Positions 45,281 through 54,736 of a DNA stretch of 64,000 nucleotides are shown here, one piece after another. Position 1 is the first letter of the stretch. Each line of letters opens with the position of its first letter. Below the pieces are notes generated by a model that saw only the letters and a list, made by a program, of their open reading frames with translations, was not told the origin of the DNA and made no database searches. A program made the translations under genes and the position numbers. Origin of the DNA: Pseudomonas sp. DC1.2 (GTDB taxonomy: Bacteria; Pseudomonadota; Gammaproteobacteria; Pseudomonadales; Pseudomonadaceae); assembly GCF_034351645.1 (NCBI RefSeq), contig NZ_CP133782.1, positions 3,787,001 through 3,851,000 of the forward strand, written 5' to 3'.

Positions 45281-45722
45281 GGGACGTTTTCTTCCTCATC
45301 CTGATGATGTGCCCGTGGAGCTGACGCTGCTCAAGCATGAGTGCATTTCACGGCAACGGCTGCACACTATCAGCCTCGGCGGCATGGCTTGCAATTATCA
45401 CCGTGCCTGGCGACGGGGGTCAGCGCTGGAAGTGCGAATGCCCAGCTTGAGCCCCAATCTTTGCTATCTGGGCTACGTCGCCTGGTGCTTGAGACGAAAG
45501 CGCGGCTATCTGGTCGGGATTGCCTTCGTCGACGAGCAGACACTGTTCAGTGCTCGAATGGGCGAGCAGGCGTGCCAGATCGACCGCTACTGCCGCCTGC
45601 ACGAACCCCAAAACCAACTGCAAAACAATCAGGCCCTGGCCCTGGAATGGGTCCAGCAACACGCCGACGAGTTCTCTCACGATACGGTCAGCAAGGCATT
45701 TGCACAGCCAGTGCTGGATTAA
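45279..45722 (+). CDS. PilZ-domain protein
   Basis: A 147-residue protein with a PilZ-like beta-barrel. The usual c-di-GMP arginines are only partly matched: ISRQRLHTISLGGMAC resembles RxxxR-N-DxSxxG with changes. Cyclic-di-GMP binding is therefore possible but not sure. The start codon overlaps the divergent thioredoxin-like start. It is on the same strand as aroF, which follows 128 bases later. Confidence 0.7.
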   Translation: MGRFLPHPDDVPVELTLLKHECISRQRLHTISLGGMACNYHRAWRRGSALEVRMPSLSPNLCYLGYVAWCLRRKRGYLVGIAFVDEQTLFSARMGEQACQIDRYCRLHEPQNQLQNNQALALEWVQQHADEFSHDTVSKAFAQPVLD

Positions 45723-45850
45723 ACCGGTGTCTGCCCATTGTCGAGCAGGCGCGTAACGCGCTAAGGTTCGGCTCCCCGACGCGCTTAATTTGCTGTGCTC
45801 CGCCGCGCGGGTTCGCTGGCGGCCGGCACCCGTGACCTGACGAGTAAACG

Positions 45851-46927
45851 ATGGCTGATTTACCGATCAACGACCTAAACGTCGCCTCCAACGAGACGCT
45901 GATCACTCCCGATCAGCTCAAGCGTGATATTCCTCTGAGTGACGCTGCCCTGCACACCGTCACCAAGGGCCGCGAAGTGATTCGCAACATCCTGGACGGC
46001 ACTGACCACCGCCTGTTCGTGGTCATCGGGCCATGCTCGATCCACGACATCAAGGCTGCCCACGAATACGCTGAGCGCCTCAAGGCTTTGGCCGCAGAAG
46101 TGTCCGATACCCTGTATCTGGTCATGCGTGTGTATTTCGAGAAGCCGCGCACCACCGTCGGCTGGAAAGGCTTGATCAACGATCCGTACCTGGATGACTC
46201 GTTCAAGATTCAGGATGGCTTGCACATCGGTCGCCAGCTACTGATGGACTTGGCTGAAATGGGTTTGCCAACCGCCACCGAAGCCCTCGACCCGATCTCC
46301 CCGCAATACTTGCAGGACCTGATCAGTTGGTCGGCCATCGGCGCACGCACCACCGAGTCCCAGACTCACCGTGAGATGGCCTCTGGCCTGTCCTCGGCCG
46401 TCGGCTTCAAAAACGGCACCGACGGTGGCCTGACGGTTGCCATCAACGCCTTGCAATCGGTTTCCAGTCCGCACCGTTTTCTGGGTATCAACCAGGAAGG
46501 AGGCGTGTCAATCGTCACCACCAAGGGCAATGCTTACGGGCATGTGGTGCTGCGCGGCGGGAATGGCAAGCCGAACTACGATTCGGTCAGCGTTGCGCTC
46601 TGCGAACAAGCGCTGAACAAGGCGAAGATCAAACCGAACATCATGGTCGATTGCAGCCACGCCAATTCCAACAAGGACCCGGCCCTGCAACCGCTAGTGA
46701 TGGAAAACGTCGCCAACCAGATCCTCGAAGGCAACCAGTCGATCATCGGCCTGATGGTCGAGAGTCATCTGAATTGGGGCTGCCAGGCAATCCCGAAAGA
46801 CCTCGCCGACTTGCAATACGGCGTGTCGATCACCGATGCCTGCATCGATTGGTCAGCTACCGAAAAAACCTTGCGCAGCATGCATGCCAAGCTCAAGGAT
46901 GTGCTTCCAAAACGTGATCGCCACTGA
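45851..46927 (+). CDS. aroF: Class I DAHP synthase
   Basis: The first enzyme of the shikimate pathway, AroAI-alpha type, 358 residues. Motifs include IGPCSIHDIKAAHEYA, MRVYFEKPRTTVGWKG, WSAIGARTTESQTHREMASG and DCSHANSNKDP, whose Cys, His, Glu and Asp bind the metal. The family uses Tyr, Phe or Trp as feedback inhibitor; the symbol follows the Tyr-type naming and is not proven. A type II isoenzyme lies at 31490. Confidence 0.94.
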   Translation: MADLPINDLNVASNETLITPDQLKRDIPLSDAALHTVTKGREVIRNILDGTDHRLFVVIGPCSIHDIKAAHEYAERLKALAAEVSDTLYLVMRVYFEKPRTTVGWKGLINDPYLDDSFKIQDGLHIGRQLLMDLAEMGLPTATEALDPISPQYLQDLISWSAIGARTTESQTHREMASGLSSAVGFKNGTDGGLTVAINALQSVSSPHRFLGINQEGGVSIVTTKGNAYGHVVLRGGNGKPNYDSVSVALCEQALNKAKIKPNIMVDCSHANSNKDPALQPLVMENVANQILEGNQSIIGLMVESHLNWGCQAIPKDLADLQYGVSITDACIDWSATEKTLRSMHAKLKDVLPKRDRH

Positions 46928-46950
46928 TCAGACGTCTTTATCGCACACAC

Positions 46951-46980
46951 AAAAACGCCGGGCTTAACCCGGCGTTTTTT
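46951..46980. terminator. Bidirectional terminator between aroF and GNAT gene
   Basis: AAAAACGCCGGG and CCCGGCGTTTTT pair around CTTAA. The convergent genes share it. Confidence 0.9.
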
Positions 46981-46998
46981 TATGCGTGATTGTTTGGG

Positions 46999-47286
46999 TT
47001 ACGGGTTCAGCTTCGCGGCATGCCGCTGGTGACGCTCCATGTAGCGCTCGACGTAGGAGCACGATGGAATCACGGTGTAGCCCATTTCCTCGGCATACTG
47101 CAGCGCCTGCTCGGTCAGTGCCGCTGCAATGCCTCGACCGCGCAATGCGTTTGGCACGAAGGTGCGATAGATATCCAGGGTCTGCTTTCCCAGATCCATA
47201 TAGGTCAGATAGGCACGATGACCGTCCACATTGGTCTCGAACTGATGACCAGCCTGGTCATGGTGGATGGACAACGCCTCGCTCAT
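46999..47286 (-). CDS. Small GNAT-family N-acetyltransferase (YjdJ-like)
   Basis: A 95-residue minimal GNAT domain. The acetyl-CoA loop is in VPNALRGRGIAAALTEQAL and the C-terminal part SCSYVERYMERHQRHA is typical of the short YjdJ/GTLF group. ATG 47286 has gaggag upstream; the frame from 47352 adds unrelated residues. The substrate is unknown. Confidence 0.85.
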   Translation of the reverse strand: MSEALSIHHDQAGHQFETNVDGHRAYLTYMDLGKQTLDIYRTFVPNALRGRGIAAALTEQALQYAEEMGYTVIPSCSYVERYMERHQRHAAKLNP

Positions 47287-47923
47287 CACTACTCCTCGCG
47301 GGTCTTGAATTTTGACCCCTACCTTACCGATGTTTTTCCGGCGAAGGAACATCTACGCCACCCTGCGCCTGAATGGACACCGAGAAGAGCGGCACCGATC
47401 TCGCGCAACCTGGCACGTATCAAATAGTAGGCACCATTGACACAAATGCTCAAGATACGCTCGTCATCACGTTTGGGTGACGGGTGCATTGCGCAATTAC
47501 GCAGGGGCGACTCGACCAAAGATCAGAAGGTCGAAAGCCTGAACATTGCCGGATGTTGAGACTTAAGACGAGCGCCCGTTGTTAAAGTCACCTCAACATG
47601 CAGAAAGATATGAGGGAGGCACTGCAAAATTCGAACAGAAGTGTAGACGACCCCATCTAGACAAATTGTAGTCAACACCAAAAAAACAGCCGCCAGCGCA
47701 GACAGCCTTGCGCCAGACGGCTCGCTGAATCCGAGCCTTGCCGATGCATATTTTTTAGACAACTCAGTTAAAAGTTGCTCGAAAAAGAATCAACGCCTAC
47801 AATTTTTTTGCTTCTTGCGCTACGTCAGTTTACTTACTACAAGTAATGGGTAGTATGTACGCCGGCTATTTCCTCACTCTGAGGAGACAGCTACTTAATA
47901 GAAAGTCCTTGAAGGGGAACACG
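47287..47923. other. Long intergenic region upstream of oprI
   Basis: About 640 bases between divergent genes. A minus-strand frame at 47319-47519 (66 codons) and another at 47523-47762 (79 codons) are open, but neither has a Shine-Dalgarno or a family I know. The last 150 bases are AT-rich and must hold the strong oprI promoter. No GacA box (TGTAAG-N6-CTTACA) was seen. Confidence 0.4.
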
Positions 47924-48175
47924 ATGAACAACGTTCTGAAATTCTCTGCTCTGGCTCTGGCCGCAGTTCTGGCTACCGGTTGCAGCAGCGTATCGAAAGA
48001 AACCGAAGCACGTCTGACCGCTACTGAAGACGCAGCTGCTCGCTCCCAGGCTCGTGCAGACGAAGCTTACCGTAAAGCTGATGAAGCTCTGGCTGCTGCT
48101 CAAAAAGCACAACAGACTGCTGACGAAGCTAACGAGCGTGCTCTGCGCATGCTGGACAAAGCTAGCCGCAAGTAA
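47924..48175 (+). CDS. oprI: Major outer membrane lipoprotein I
   Basis: An 83-residue Lpp-type lipoprotein. The lipobox LATGC places the lipidated Cys at residue 20. The mature part is one long alanine-rich coiled coil ([20 protein letters not shown]), and it ends in RK, the C-terminal Lys that can be joined to peptidoglycan. Codon use is highly biased, as expected for one of the most abundant proteins. ATG 47924 follows gaagggg. The convergent neighbour is an L,D-transpeptidase. Confidence 0.96.
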   Translation: MNNVLKFSALALAAVLATGCSSVSKETEARLTATEDAAARSQARADEAYRKADEALAAAQKAQQTADEANERALRMLDKASRK

Positions 48176-48196
48176 TAGTCCTTCGGGATTATTATC

Positions 48197-48226
48197 AAGC
48201 CGACCCATTTTTGGGTCGGCTTTTTT
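48197..48226 (+). terminator. oprI terminator
   Basis: AAGCCGACCCA-TTTT-TGGGTCGGCTTTTTT, a strong Rho-independent terminator 22 bases after oprI. Confidence 0.93.
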
Positions 48227-48252
48227 ATGCCTGGATTTTAGCCCGGTCATAG

Positions 48253-48285
48253 AAAACCCGCCGACGCGATTAACGCCGGCGGGTT
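48253..48285 (-). terminator. Terminator of the L,D-transpeptidase gene
   Basis: AACCCGCCG pairs with CGGCGGGTT. Read on the minus strand the stem is followed by TTTTC. It lies just after the transpeptidase stop. Confidence 0.6.
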
Positions 48286-48296
48286 CCTTCACACGA

Positions 48297-49268
48297 TTAC
48301 TGCTGCAGGTCGATCGGCGTACTCGAGACCATTGGAGCCGCGGTGTTAGGCACAGCGATCTCGGTTGGCAAGCCATCTTCGGCCGCCACCACGTCACGTA
48401 CCACATCCCAGTTCATGCGCAGATTGTTGGTGATGTCTTCACGCTTGAGCATCGCGTTGATCACCGCAGTGTGTTTGTCGACTACCGACGGGTTGCCCTT
48501 GTCGTCCAGCGGCGTATGCGCTTCGAGATAAACCTTGCCGCCGCTCATGCCGAACTTGTACGGGTCGTTGATGATCCGTACCGAAGTACCGACCGGCACC
48601 ATGGCCGCCATTTCCAGTACGTTGTTGTTGAACATCCGGAAACAGCCATGGCTGGTGCGCATACCGATGCCAAATTTTTTGTTGGAACCGTGAATCAGGT
48701 AGCCCGGCGTGCCCAGGTTGAACTTGAATGGCCCCAGAGGATTGTCCGGGCCTGCGGGCACCACATTCGGCAGTGGATCACCATCTGCGGCGTGCTCGGC
48801 CTTAATCGACGCTGGAGGCGTCCAGGTCGGGTTCGGCGTCTTCGCGGTAATAGTGGTGTGAGCAATAGGCGACCCCCAGCCCTCGCGACCAATACCCAGC
48901 GGGAAGGTGTAAACCACGTTGCGGCCTTTCGGGTAGTAGTACAGGCGGTATTCAGCCAGGTTGATCACGATACCTTCGCGAGGACCCGGCGGCAGGATGA
49001 AGCGGGTCGGCAGCACGACTTCAGTGCCGGCGCCCGGCAGCCAGGCGTCGACACCGGGGTTGGCTGCGACCATCTCCAGGTAACCCAGGTCATAAGTGGT
49101 GCCCAGGTCGGCGAAGGTGTCTTCGTACTTGGCCTTGATCACCTGCACCTGACCGATGATATCTTCGCCGGGCGGTGGCAGAGGCAACTCCAATGCTGCA
49201 ACGGGACCTGCCACACAGAGGGCGGCAAGAGACAAGCAGCGGGTGACGGCAGGAAAGCGCGACAACAT
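48297..49268 (-). CDS. Periplasmic L,D-transpeptidase (YbiS/ErfK-like)
   Basis: An exported enzyme that cross-links peptidoglycan or attaches Lpp-type lipoproteins to it. A signal peptide (LSLAALCVAGPVAALE) is followed by a LysM-like region (YDLGYLEMVAANPGVDAWL) and a YkuD catalytic domain with HGSNKKFGIGMRTSHGCFRM, where the Cys is the nucleophile. ATG 49268 has aagga upstream; ATG 49286 is a possible longer start. Its convergent neighbour is oprI, whose C-terminal Lys is a likely substrate. Confidence 0.9.
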   Translation of the reverse strand: MLSRFPAVTRCLSLAALCVAGPVAALELPLPPPGEDIIGQVQVIKAKYEDTFADLGTTYDLGYLEMVAANPGVDAWLPGAGTEVVLPTRFILPPGPREGIVINLAEYRLYYYPKGRNVVYTFPLGIGREGWGSPIAHTTITAKTPNPTWTPPASIKAEHAADGDPLPNVVPAGPDNPLGPFKFNLGTPGYLIHGSNKKFGIGMRTSHGCFRMFNNNVLEMAAMVPVGTSVRIINDPYKFGMSGGKVYLEAHTPLDDKGNPSVVDKHTAVINAMLKREDITNNLRMNWDVVRDVVAAEDGLPTEIAVPNTAAPMVSSTPIDLQQ

Positions 49269-49424
49269 CCGGAAAATCCTTCGCATGATCGACAAGGGTT
49301 ATAAGTCGGCGATTGTACACCGACGCCCGCGAATTCGGGGAGATGGAGCGCGCCACAGACGATGCATGACGTTTTTTTCATGTGGCGGGGAGCGGGTTTG
49401 AAGAGCCCCCCCTCGGCTTTAAGC

Positions 49425-49718
49425 CTAAAGCTCGAATCGCAGTTCAGGCCAGATCGGCGATGTACCGCGCTTCTGCGACTCGAGGATGGCCCGGCACAGC
49501 GAACACAGCCGTTGATCCTGGAAGACTCTGCGATCAACGCTCGACCAGCGCGGCTGTGCCGGCAGCAGGCCGCCGCACAGGGTGCGGTCTGCCGAGCCAC
49601 CGAGTTCCAACTGACGGGCCACCAGATGCACGCGCACTTCCTGGCAGGCAAACAGATCCAACTGCTCATCAGGCTCGATCAGTTGGTAGGCAAACAGGGA
49701 CCAGGCGGGACGCGGCAT
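49425..49718 (-). CDS. Conserved hypothetical protein with Cys pairs
   Basis: A 97-residue soluble protein. Cysteines occur in LFACQE, DRTLCGG and LCSLCRAI, a spacing that could bind zinc. Position between an L,D-transpeptidase and tesA agrees with the P. aeruginosa order I recall. The start at 49718 (MPRPAWSLFAYQ) is likely; an earlier frame start at 49757 adds a lead without a Shine-Dalgarno. Function unknown. Confidence 0.6.
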   Translation of the reverse strand: MPRPAWSLFAYQLIEPDEQLDLFACQEVRVHLVARQLELGGSADRTLCGGLLPAQPRWSSVDRRVFQDQRLCSLCRAILESQKRGTSPIWPELRFEL

Positions 49719-49773
49719 CGGGGGCTCCAAATCGGGGCGCCACCTTAGCCGAAACACCGCCGCTAGAAAAGCG

Positions 49774-50379
49774 TCAAAGCAGCGGTTTCAGTGTCGGCCA
49801 GACATTTTCCAGCAACTTGCCTTGGGCCCCTGCCGCAGGGTGTAGGCCGTCTGCTTGCATGAGGTCCGGATGGCCGCCTATGCCATCGAGAAAAAACGGC
49901 ACCAGCGGAATCTTTTTTTCGTTGGCAAGAGTGCCGTACACCTCGGCAAAAGCTTTGGTATAGCGCGCGCCGTAATTGGGCGGCAATTGCATGCCCAACA
50001 ACAACACCTTGGCGCCACTGGCCCGGGAGCTGTCGATCATCGACGCAAGATTTTGTTGCAATTGAGTCGGCAGCAAGCCACGCAGGCCGTCGTTACCACC
50101 CAACTCAAGGATCACCAGTTGCGGCTTGTGCTCTGCAAGCAGCGCCGGCAGGCGCGCCTGGCCTCCGGCACTGGTGTCGCCGCTGATGGACGCGTTGACC
50201 ACCTTATCGTCGAAACCTTCACGCTTGAGGCGTTGCTCAAGCAACGAGACCCACCCCAAGCGGGTATCCAGGCCGAAACCGGCGCTGATACTATCGCCAA
50301 CGATCAGGACTGTTCCCGCCGCTGCGTTCTGGGCCATGCACATCAAGGCCAGGCCAGCACTCAAAAACCACACTCGCAT
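49774..50379 (-). CDS. tesA: Acyl-CoA thioesterase I / lysophospholipase L1
   Basis: A periplasmic GDSL-family hydrolase of 201 residues with a signal peptide ending AQNAAAG. Block I is LIVGDSISAGFG (nucleophile Ser30), block III is ELGGNDGLRG and block V is QADGLHPAA with the catalytic Asp and His. The start is ATG 50379; another in-frame ATG at 50391 overlaps the start of the divergent ABC gene. The divergent tesA / ABC-ATPase arrangement is also found in E. coli (tesA-ybbA). Confidence 0.94.
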   Translation of the reverse strand: MRVWFLSAGLALMCMAQNAAAGTVLIVGDSISAGFGLDTRLGWVSLLEQRLKREGFDDKVVNASISGDTSAGGQARLPALLAEHKPQLVILELGGNDGLRGLLPTQLQQNLASMIDSSRASGAKVLLLGMQLPPNYGARYTKAFAEVYGTLANEKKIPLVPFFLDGIGGHPDLMQADGLHPAAGAQGKLLENVWPTLKPLL

Positions 50380-50389
50380 CGGACTCTCC

Positions 50390-51073
50390 ATGGGCGCAAG
50401 TATTCTCACCGCGAAGAACCTCAGCAAAGTGGTTCCCAGCGCGGAAGGTGAACTGACCATCCTGCACGAACTCAGCCTGGAACTGAACAAGGGCGACAGT
50501 CTGGCGATCGTCGGCGCCTCCGGTTCCGGCAAATCCACCCTCCTTGGACTGCTCGCCGGCCTGGATCTGCCGAGCAGCGGCGAAGTCACGCTCGCCGGGC
50601 AAGCCCTGAGCCGTCTCGACGAAGATCAACGGGCCCGCATTCGCGCCGAGCACGTAGGGTTTGTGTTCCAGTCATTTCAATTGCTGGACAGTCTCAACGC
50701 GCTGGAAAACGTCATGCTGCCCCTGGAACTGGATGGCCGCAAAGACGCCCGCGAACGTGCCACCGAGCTACTGCAACGAGTGGGCTTGGGTCAGCGCCTG
50801 ACTCATTCGCCGCGCCAGCTCTCCGGCGGAGAGCAACAACGCGTAGCGATTGCCCGCGCCTTCGCCGCCGAACCCGACGTTCTGTTTGCCGACGAACCCA
50901 CTGGCAATCTCGACAGCCACACCGGGGAGCGCATCAGCGACTTGCTGTTCGAATTGAACAAGGAGCGCGGCACGACCCTGGTGCTGGTGACCCACGATGA
51001 ACGCCTGGCACATCGCTGCCGGCGCCTGATCCGTCTTGAAGCGGGCCTGCTGGTCGCGCCCCTGGAGCCTTGA
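50390..51073 (+). CDS. ABC transporter ATPase (YbbA-like)
   Basis: A 227-residue LolD/MacB-type ATPase. Walker A is GASGSGKST, the signature is LSGGEQQRVA and Walker B is VLFADEPTGN, followed by a switch His in VTHDERLAH. It should power the large permease encoded next, with which it shares TGATG overlapping stop and start. It is divergent from tesA with only ten bases between start codons, an arrangement like E. coli ybbA-ybbP. Confidence 0.94.
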   Translation: MGASILTAKNLSKVVPSAEGELTILHELSLELNKGDSLAIVGASGSGKSTLLGLLAGLDLPSSGEVTLAGQALSRLDEDQRARIRAEHVGFVFQSFQLLDSLNALENVMLPLELDGRKDARERATELLQRVGLGQRLTHSPRQLSGGEQQRVAIARAFAAEPDVLFADEPTGNLDSHTGERISDLLFELNKERGTTLVLVTHDERLAHRCRRLIRLEAGLLVAPLEP

Positions 51074-53577
51074 TGGCACGCCTGCCAATGTTGCGCCTGT
51101 TCAGTCTCGCCATCCGCCAGCTACTGCGCGACGCTCGTGCCGGTGAGTTGCGCGTGTTGTTCTTCGCGCTGGTGGTCGCCGTCGCTGCGAGCACCGCCAT
51201 CGGCTACTTTGGTGCTCGCCTGAACGGCGCCATGATGTTGCGTGCCACCGAGTTTCTCGGCGCCGACCTGCTGCTCGAAGGCAGCTCCCCGGCACGCGAC
51301 GAACAGATACGAAGCGGCACGGAGCTGGGGCTTGAACATGCTCAAGTGGTGGAGTTTTCCAGCGTCATCGCCACCGACAACGGCATTCAACTCTCCAGCA
51401 TCAAAGCCGTCGACAACAGTTACCCTCTGCGCGGCGAACTGAAAAGCGCCCCGACCCCCTTCGCCCCGGAAGTGTCCGGCGGCGGGCCTAAACCCGGCGA
51501 AGCGTGGGTTGAAGCGCGACTGCTGACTGCGCTGAACCTGAAAATGGGCGATAGCATCGACGTCGGCATGAAAACGCTGAAACTGTCGCGCGTGCTGACA
51601 TACGAACCGGACCGCGCCGGTAATTTCTACAGCCTCACCCCTCGGGTCTTGATTAATCTCAGCGATCTGAACGCGACCGGCGTCGTACAACCTGGCAGTC
51701 GAGTCAGTTACCGTGAACTGTGGCGCGGCCAATCGCAGATGCTGGAAGCCTATCGCCAATCGATCAAGCCCGGCCTCGCGGCCAACCAGCGGTTACAGGA
51801 TGCCCGCGATGGTAACCGGCAGATCGGCGGCGCCTTGGGCAAGGCCGAACGTTACTTGAACATGGCCAGTCTGGTAGCGGTGCTGTTATCCGGCGTGGCC
51901 GTTGCGCTGTCGGCGACACGCTTCGCCACCCGCCGATTCGATGCGAGTGCGTTGCTGCGCTGCCTCGGTTTGTCACGCCGGGAAACAATGGTGCTGTTCA
52001 GTTTGCAACTGACCCTATTGGGATTGCTGGCCAGCCTAAGCGGTGCCCTCATCGGTTGGTTGGCGCAACTTGGGTTGTTTGCGTTGCTGCATGATTTGGT
52101 CCCCAGCGATGTGCCACCGGGCGGCCTGTTTCCGGCCATTGCCGGGATCGGCACCGGGCTGGTCGCACTGGCCGGGTTCGCCCTGCCGCCGCTGGCCGCT
52201 CTGGGTAGAGTTCCGCCATTGCGCGTGCTGCGCAGGGACATGCTACCCATTCCCTCCAGCACCTGGATGGTCTACGGCGCAGCACTGGGCGCACTCGGGC
52301 TAATCATGTGGCGCTTGAGCCTGGACCTGGTCCTGACTTTCGCTCTGCTGGGCGGCGGCGTGCTGGCAGCCTTGATCCTCGGCGGCTTGCTGTTGCTGCT
52401 GCTCAAAAGCCTTCGCCGAATACTGGCTCGCGCGTCGTTGCCATGGCGCCTGGGCTTGGGTCAATTGCTGCGCCATCCACTGGCCGCAGCCGGCCAGTCG
52501 CTGGCCTTCGGTTTGATTCTGTTATCCATGGCTCTGGTCGCGCTGCTGCGCGGCGAGTTACTGGACACTTGGCAAAATCAGCTCCCCAAAAACGCACCGA
52601 ACTACTTCGCGTTGAACATTCTGCCAGCGGACAAACAGGCCTTCACCGACCGCCTGATCGAACTCTCCGCGCAGTCGGCGCCTCTTTACCCGGTGGTGCC
52701 AGGACGTCTGATCAGTATCAATGGCGAGCCCGTGCAGGATGTTGTCAGCAAGGACTCCGCAGGTGACCGGGCGATTCAGCGCGACCTGAGTCTGACGTGG
52801 GCGGCGGACCTGCCGGCGGGCAATACGCTCACCGCCGGCTCTTGGTGGACCCAACAGACCGCGGATGATGTCCCCGGCGTTTCAGTCGAAGGTAAAGTCG
52901 CTGAAAGTTTGAAGCTGAAACTGGGTGATCACTTGGTGTTCACCGTCGGCGGGGTCAATCGCGAAGCAAAAGTCACCAGCCTGCGCCAAATCAATTGGGA
53001 CAATTTCCAACCAAATTTTTTCATGATCTTCCAGCCAGGCACCCTGAAAGATCTGCCGGCGACGTACCTCACCAGCTTCTATCTGGCTGCCGGTCACGAT
53101 CAGCAGATTGTCGACCTGTCCAGGGCATTCCCGGCGGTCACTATTCTGCAAATCGAAGCCTTGTTGGAGCAGTTGCGCAGCATCCTCGCTCAAGTAACCC
53201 TGGCGGTGGAATACGTGCTGTTGTTTGTCCTCGCAGCGGGGATGGCGGTGCTGTTCTCCGGCTTGCAGGCGACCCTTGATGAACGTATTCGCCAAGGCGC
53301 ACTGTTACGGGCGCTGGGCGCCGAACGGCAACTGCTGGTCAAAGCCCGGAGGATCGAATTCGGCTTGTTGGGCGCCGTCAGCGGTTTGCTGGCAGCACTG
53401 GGTTGCGAATTGGTGAGCCTGGTGCTTTACCGCTATGCCTTCGACCTGTCTTGGCATCCGCACCCATGGCTGTTGGTATTGCCACTGATCGGAGCAGTGC
53501 TGATCGGTGGCGCCGGCGTCTTCGGTACGCGCCGCGCACTGAACGCCAGCCCCCTGACAGTCCTGCGCGAGGGTTGA
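51073..53577 (+). CDS. ABC transporter permease, FtsX superfamily (YbbP-like)
   Basis: An 834-residue inner-membrane protein with the duplicated FtsX-type layout: one N-terminal transmembrane helix (about 22-42), a large periplasmic part, a group of helices in the middle (about 255-500), a second periplasmic part and three C-terminal helices (about 715-830). The final motif [11 protein letters not shown] is typical. It partners with the ATPase upstream. YbbA-YbbP type complexes are thought to work with the neighbouring TesA on lipid-linked substrates, but this is not proven. Confidence 0.92.
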   Translation: MARLPMLRLFSLAIRQLLRDARAGELRVLFFALVVAVAASTAIGYFGARLNGAMMLRATEFLGADLLLEGSSPARDEQIRSGTELGLEHAQVVEFSSVIATDNGIQLSSIKAVDNSYPLRGELKSAPTPFAPEVSGGGPKPGEAWVEARLLTALNLKMGDSIDVGMKTLKLSRVLTYEPDRAGNFYSLTPRVLINLSDLNATGVVQPGSRVSYRELWRGQSQMLEAYRQSIKPGLAANQRLQDARDGNRQIGGALGKAERYLNMASLVAVLLSGVAVALSATRFATRRFDASALLRCLGLSRRETMVLFSLQLTLLGLLASLSGALIGWLAQLGLFALLHDLVPSDVPPGGLFPAIAGIGTGLVALAGFALPPLAALGRVPPLRVLRRDMLPIPSSTWMVYGAALGALGLIMWRLSLDLVLTFALLGGGVLAALILGGLLLLLLKSLRRILARASLPWRLGLGQLLRHPLAAAGQSLAFGLILLSMALVALLRGELLDTWQNQLPKNAPNYFALNILPADKQAFTDRLIELSAQSAPLYPVVPGRLISINGEPVQDVVSKDSAGDRAIQRDLSLTWAADLPAGNTLTAGSWWTQQTADDVPGVSVEGKVAESLKLKLGDHLVFTVGGVNREAKVTSLRQINWDNFQPNFFMIFQPGTLKDLPATYLTSFYLAAGHDQQIVDLSRAFPAVTILQIEALLEQLRSILAQVTLAVEYVLLFVLAAGMAVLFSGLQATLDERIRQGALLRALGAERQLLVKARRIEFGLLGAVSGLLAALGCELVSLVLYRYAFDLSWHPHPWLLVLPLIGAVLIGGAGVFGTRRALNASPLTVLREG

Positions 53578-53611
53578 TAGACTCGATGCCTTTCCACAAC
53601 AAGAAGTCGCC

Positions 53612-54109
53612 ATGAGTCGTTATCGCCCTCCCCGCACTGCGGGCACCGCGCTGATCACCCCCGAAGGTGAAGCGCGGATGCGCGCCGAGTTTCACGAGCT
53701 CTGGCATGTGCGCCGACCACAGGTAACGCAGTCGGTCAGCGAGGCTGCGGCACAGGGTGATCGCTCGGAAAACGCCGAGTACACCTACGGCAAAAAAATG
53801 CTGCGCGAAATCGATAGCCGCGTGCGCTTCCTTACCAAACGGCTTGAGGCACTCAAGGTCGTCAGTGAGAAGCCCAGCGATCCGAACAAAGTGTATTTCG
53901 GTGCCTGGGTCACGATCGAGGATGAGGACGGCAAGGAATCACGCTACCGCATCGTCGGACCGGATGAGCTGGACTTGAAGCAGGGCCTGATCAGCATCGA
54001 CTCACCTCTGGCTCGCGCACTGATCGGCAAGGCGCTGGACGCCGAGGTTCGGGTGCAGACACCCACCGGTGAACAGTGCGTGTACATCGTGGCCATCGAT
54101 TACCCCTGA
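53612..54109 (+). CDS. greB: Transcript cleavage factor GreB
   Basis: A 165-residue GreB that rescues backtracked RNA polymerase. The acidic catalytic tip is in [16 protein letters not shown], and the C-terminal FKBP-like domain has [18 protein letters not shown]. The start is ATG 53612 about 34 bases after the permease gene. A divergent Gre-fold paralogue is at 40837. Confidence 0.95.
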   Translation: MSRYRPPRTAGTALITPEGEARMRAEFHELWHVRRPQVTQSVSEAAAQGDRSENAEYTYGKKMLREIDSRVRFLTKRLEALKVVSEKPSDPNKVYFGAWVTIEDEDGKESRYRIVGPDELDLKQGLISIDSPLARALIGKALDAEVRVQTPTGEQCVYIVAIDYP

Positions 54110-54111
54110 CC

Positions 54112-54420
54112 TCAGCGGCGGGTAATCAGCCCTTGCCGAGCCACACGGATCAACTGTTTGATGACGTCTGGAGCATCTGCAAGGCTGGGCGACTGAATCA
54201 CCGCCAAGTCGAAACTGTCATTGGCGAAACGTAATAGCGATTCACCGTCTTCGACGAACTGGATCAGAAAGGCAGCCGGCCGACCGGTACGACGAGGCCA
54301 ACCATCGAGATAACGCAAGAGCGTTGGCTGATGTTTGCCGCCTAGCAAGATTTTTGGATTGCGTTGGGTCAGGTGTGCCGTGATCGGCGCGGGGCGTACA
54401 ACGGGGCTTAGTGCATTCAT
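54112..54420 (-). CDS. Conserved hypothetical protein
   Basis: A 102-residue protein. The C-terminal half reads like the last strands of a Rossmann domain (FDLAVIQSPSLADAPDVIKQL then VARQGLITRR), but no SAM motif is seen, so a methyltransferase role is not claimed. ATG 54420 (MNALSPVVRPA) is the more probable start than 54441. It converges with greB, two bases apart, and is downstream of doxX and the IS on the same strand. Confidence 0.6.
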   Translation of the reverse strand: MNALSPVVRPAPITAHLTQRNPKILLGGKHQPTLLRYLDGWPRRTGRPAAFLIQFVEDGESLLRFANDSFDLAVIQSPSLADAPDVIKQLIRVARQGLITRR

Positions 54421-54624
54421 TGGGTCGTGTCTCTGCCTCAAAAGTCTGCATGGCAGGTGAGAGGCAACACCGAACCAGCGCTTTAGCGGTATTTCGAAGC
54501 CCTGTTCTGGCTTCTATCGGCAACTCACTGAGTCACCTGGCGCCCCGCAAGTAGCTGTTTAAATCGGCGCATGAGCCACATCCTAGAGAAGCTGAGTAGA
54601 CAGTGTCAACAATCGTGAAAACAA
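54421..54624. other. Upstream region of the hypothetical gene
   Basis: About 200 bases, probably promoter. I see no gene or clear -35/-10 pair. Confidence 0.35.
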
Positions 54625-54640
54625 AAAAAGGCCCGCGAAT
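54623..54640 (-). terminator. doxX terminator, 3' arm and loop (split by IS)
   Basis: On the minus strand this reads ATTC-GCGGGCC-TTTTTTT. The other arm, AAAAGGCCCGC, is at 56243-56253. Removing the IS and one copy of GAAT gives a complete bidirectional terminator for doxX. Confidence 0.85.
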
Positions 54641-54672
54641 CAGGCTGTGTGAAAACACAATCTGTCCCGGTT

Positions 54673-54710
54673 AAAAGCAAATGCCCCGACTTGTCGGGGC
54701 ATTTGCTTTT
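54673..54710. terminator. Transposase-end terminator of IS copy 2
   Basis: The same perfect 18-bp bidirectional stem as in copy 1 (AAAAGCAAATGCCCCGAC arm). It ends the transposase transcript. Confidence 0.8.
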
Positions 54711-54736
54711 CTGCGATCTGAAAAATAAAGGGCCTC

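Noticed and set aside
47523..47762. 79-codon minus-strand frame with a hydrophobic stretch
   Set aside because: No Shine-Dalgarno, no family and irregular composition; too weak to call a gene.
47287..47923. Possible RsmX/Y/Z-type small RNA upstream of oprI
   Set aside because: No TGTAAG-N6-CTTACA activation box and no series of GGA loops were seen.
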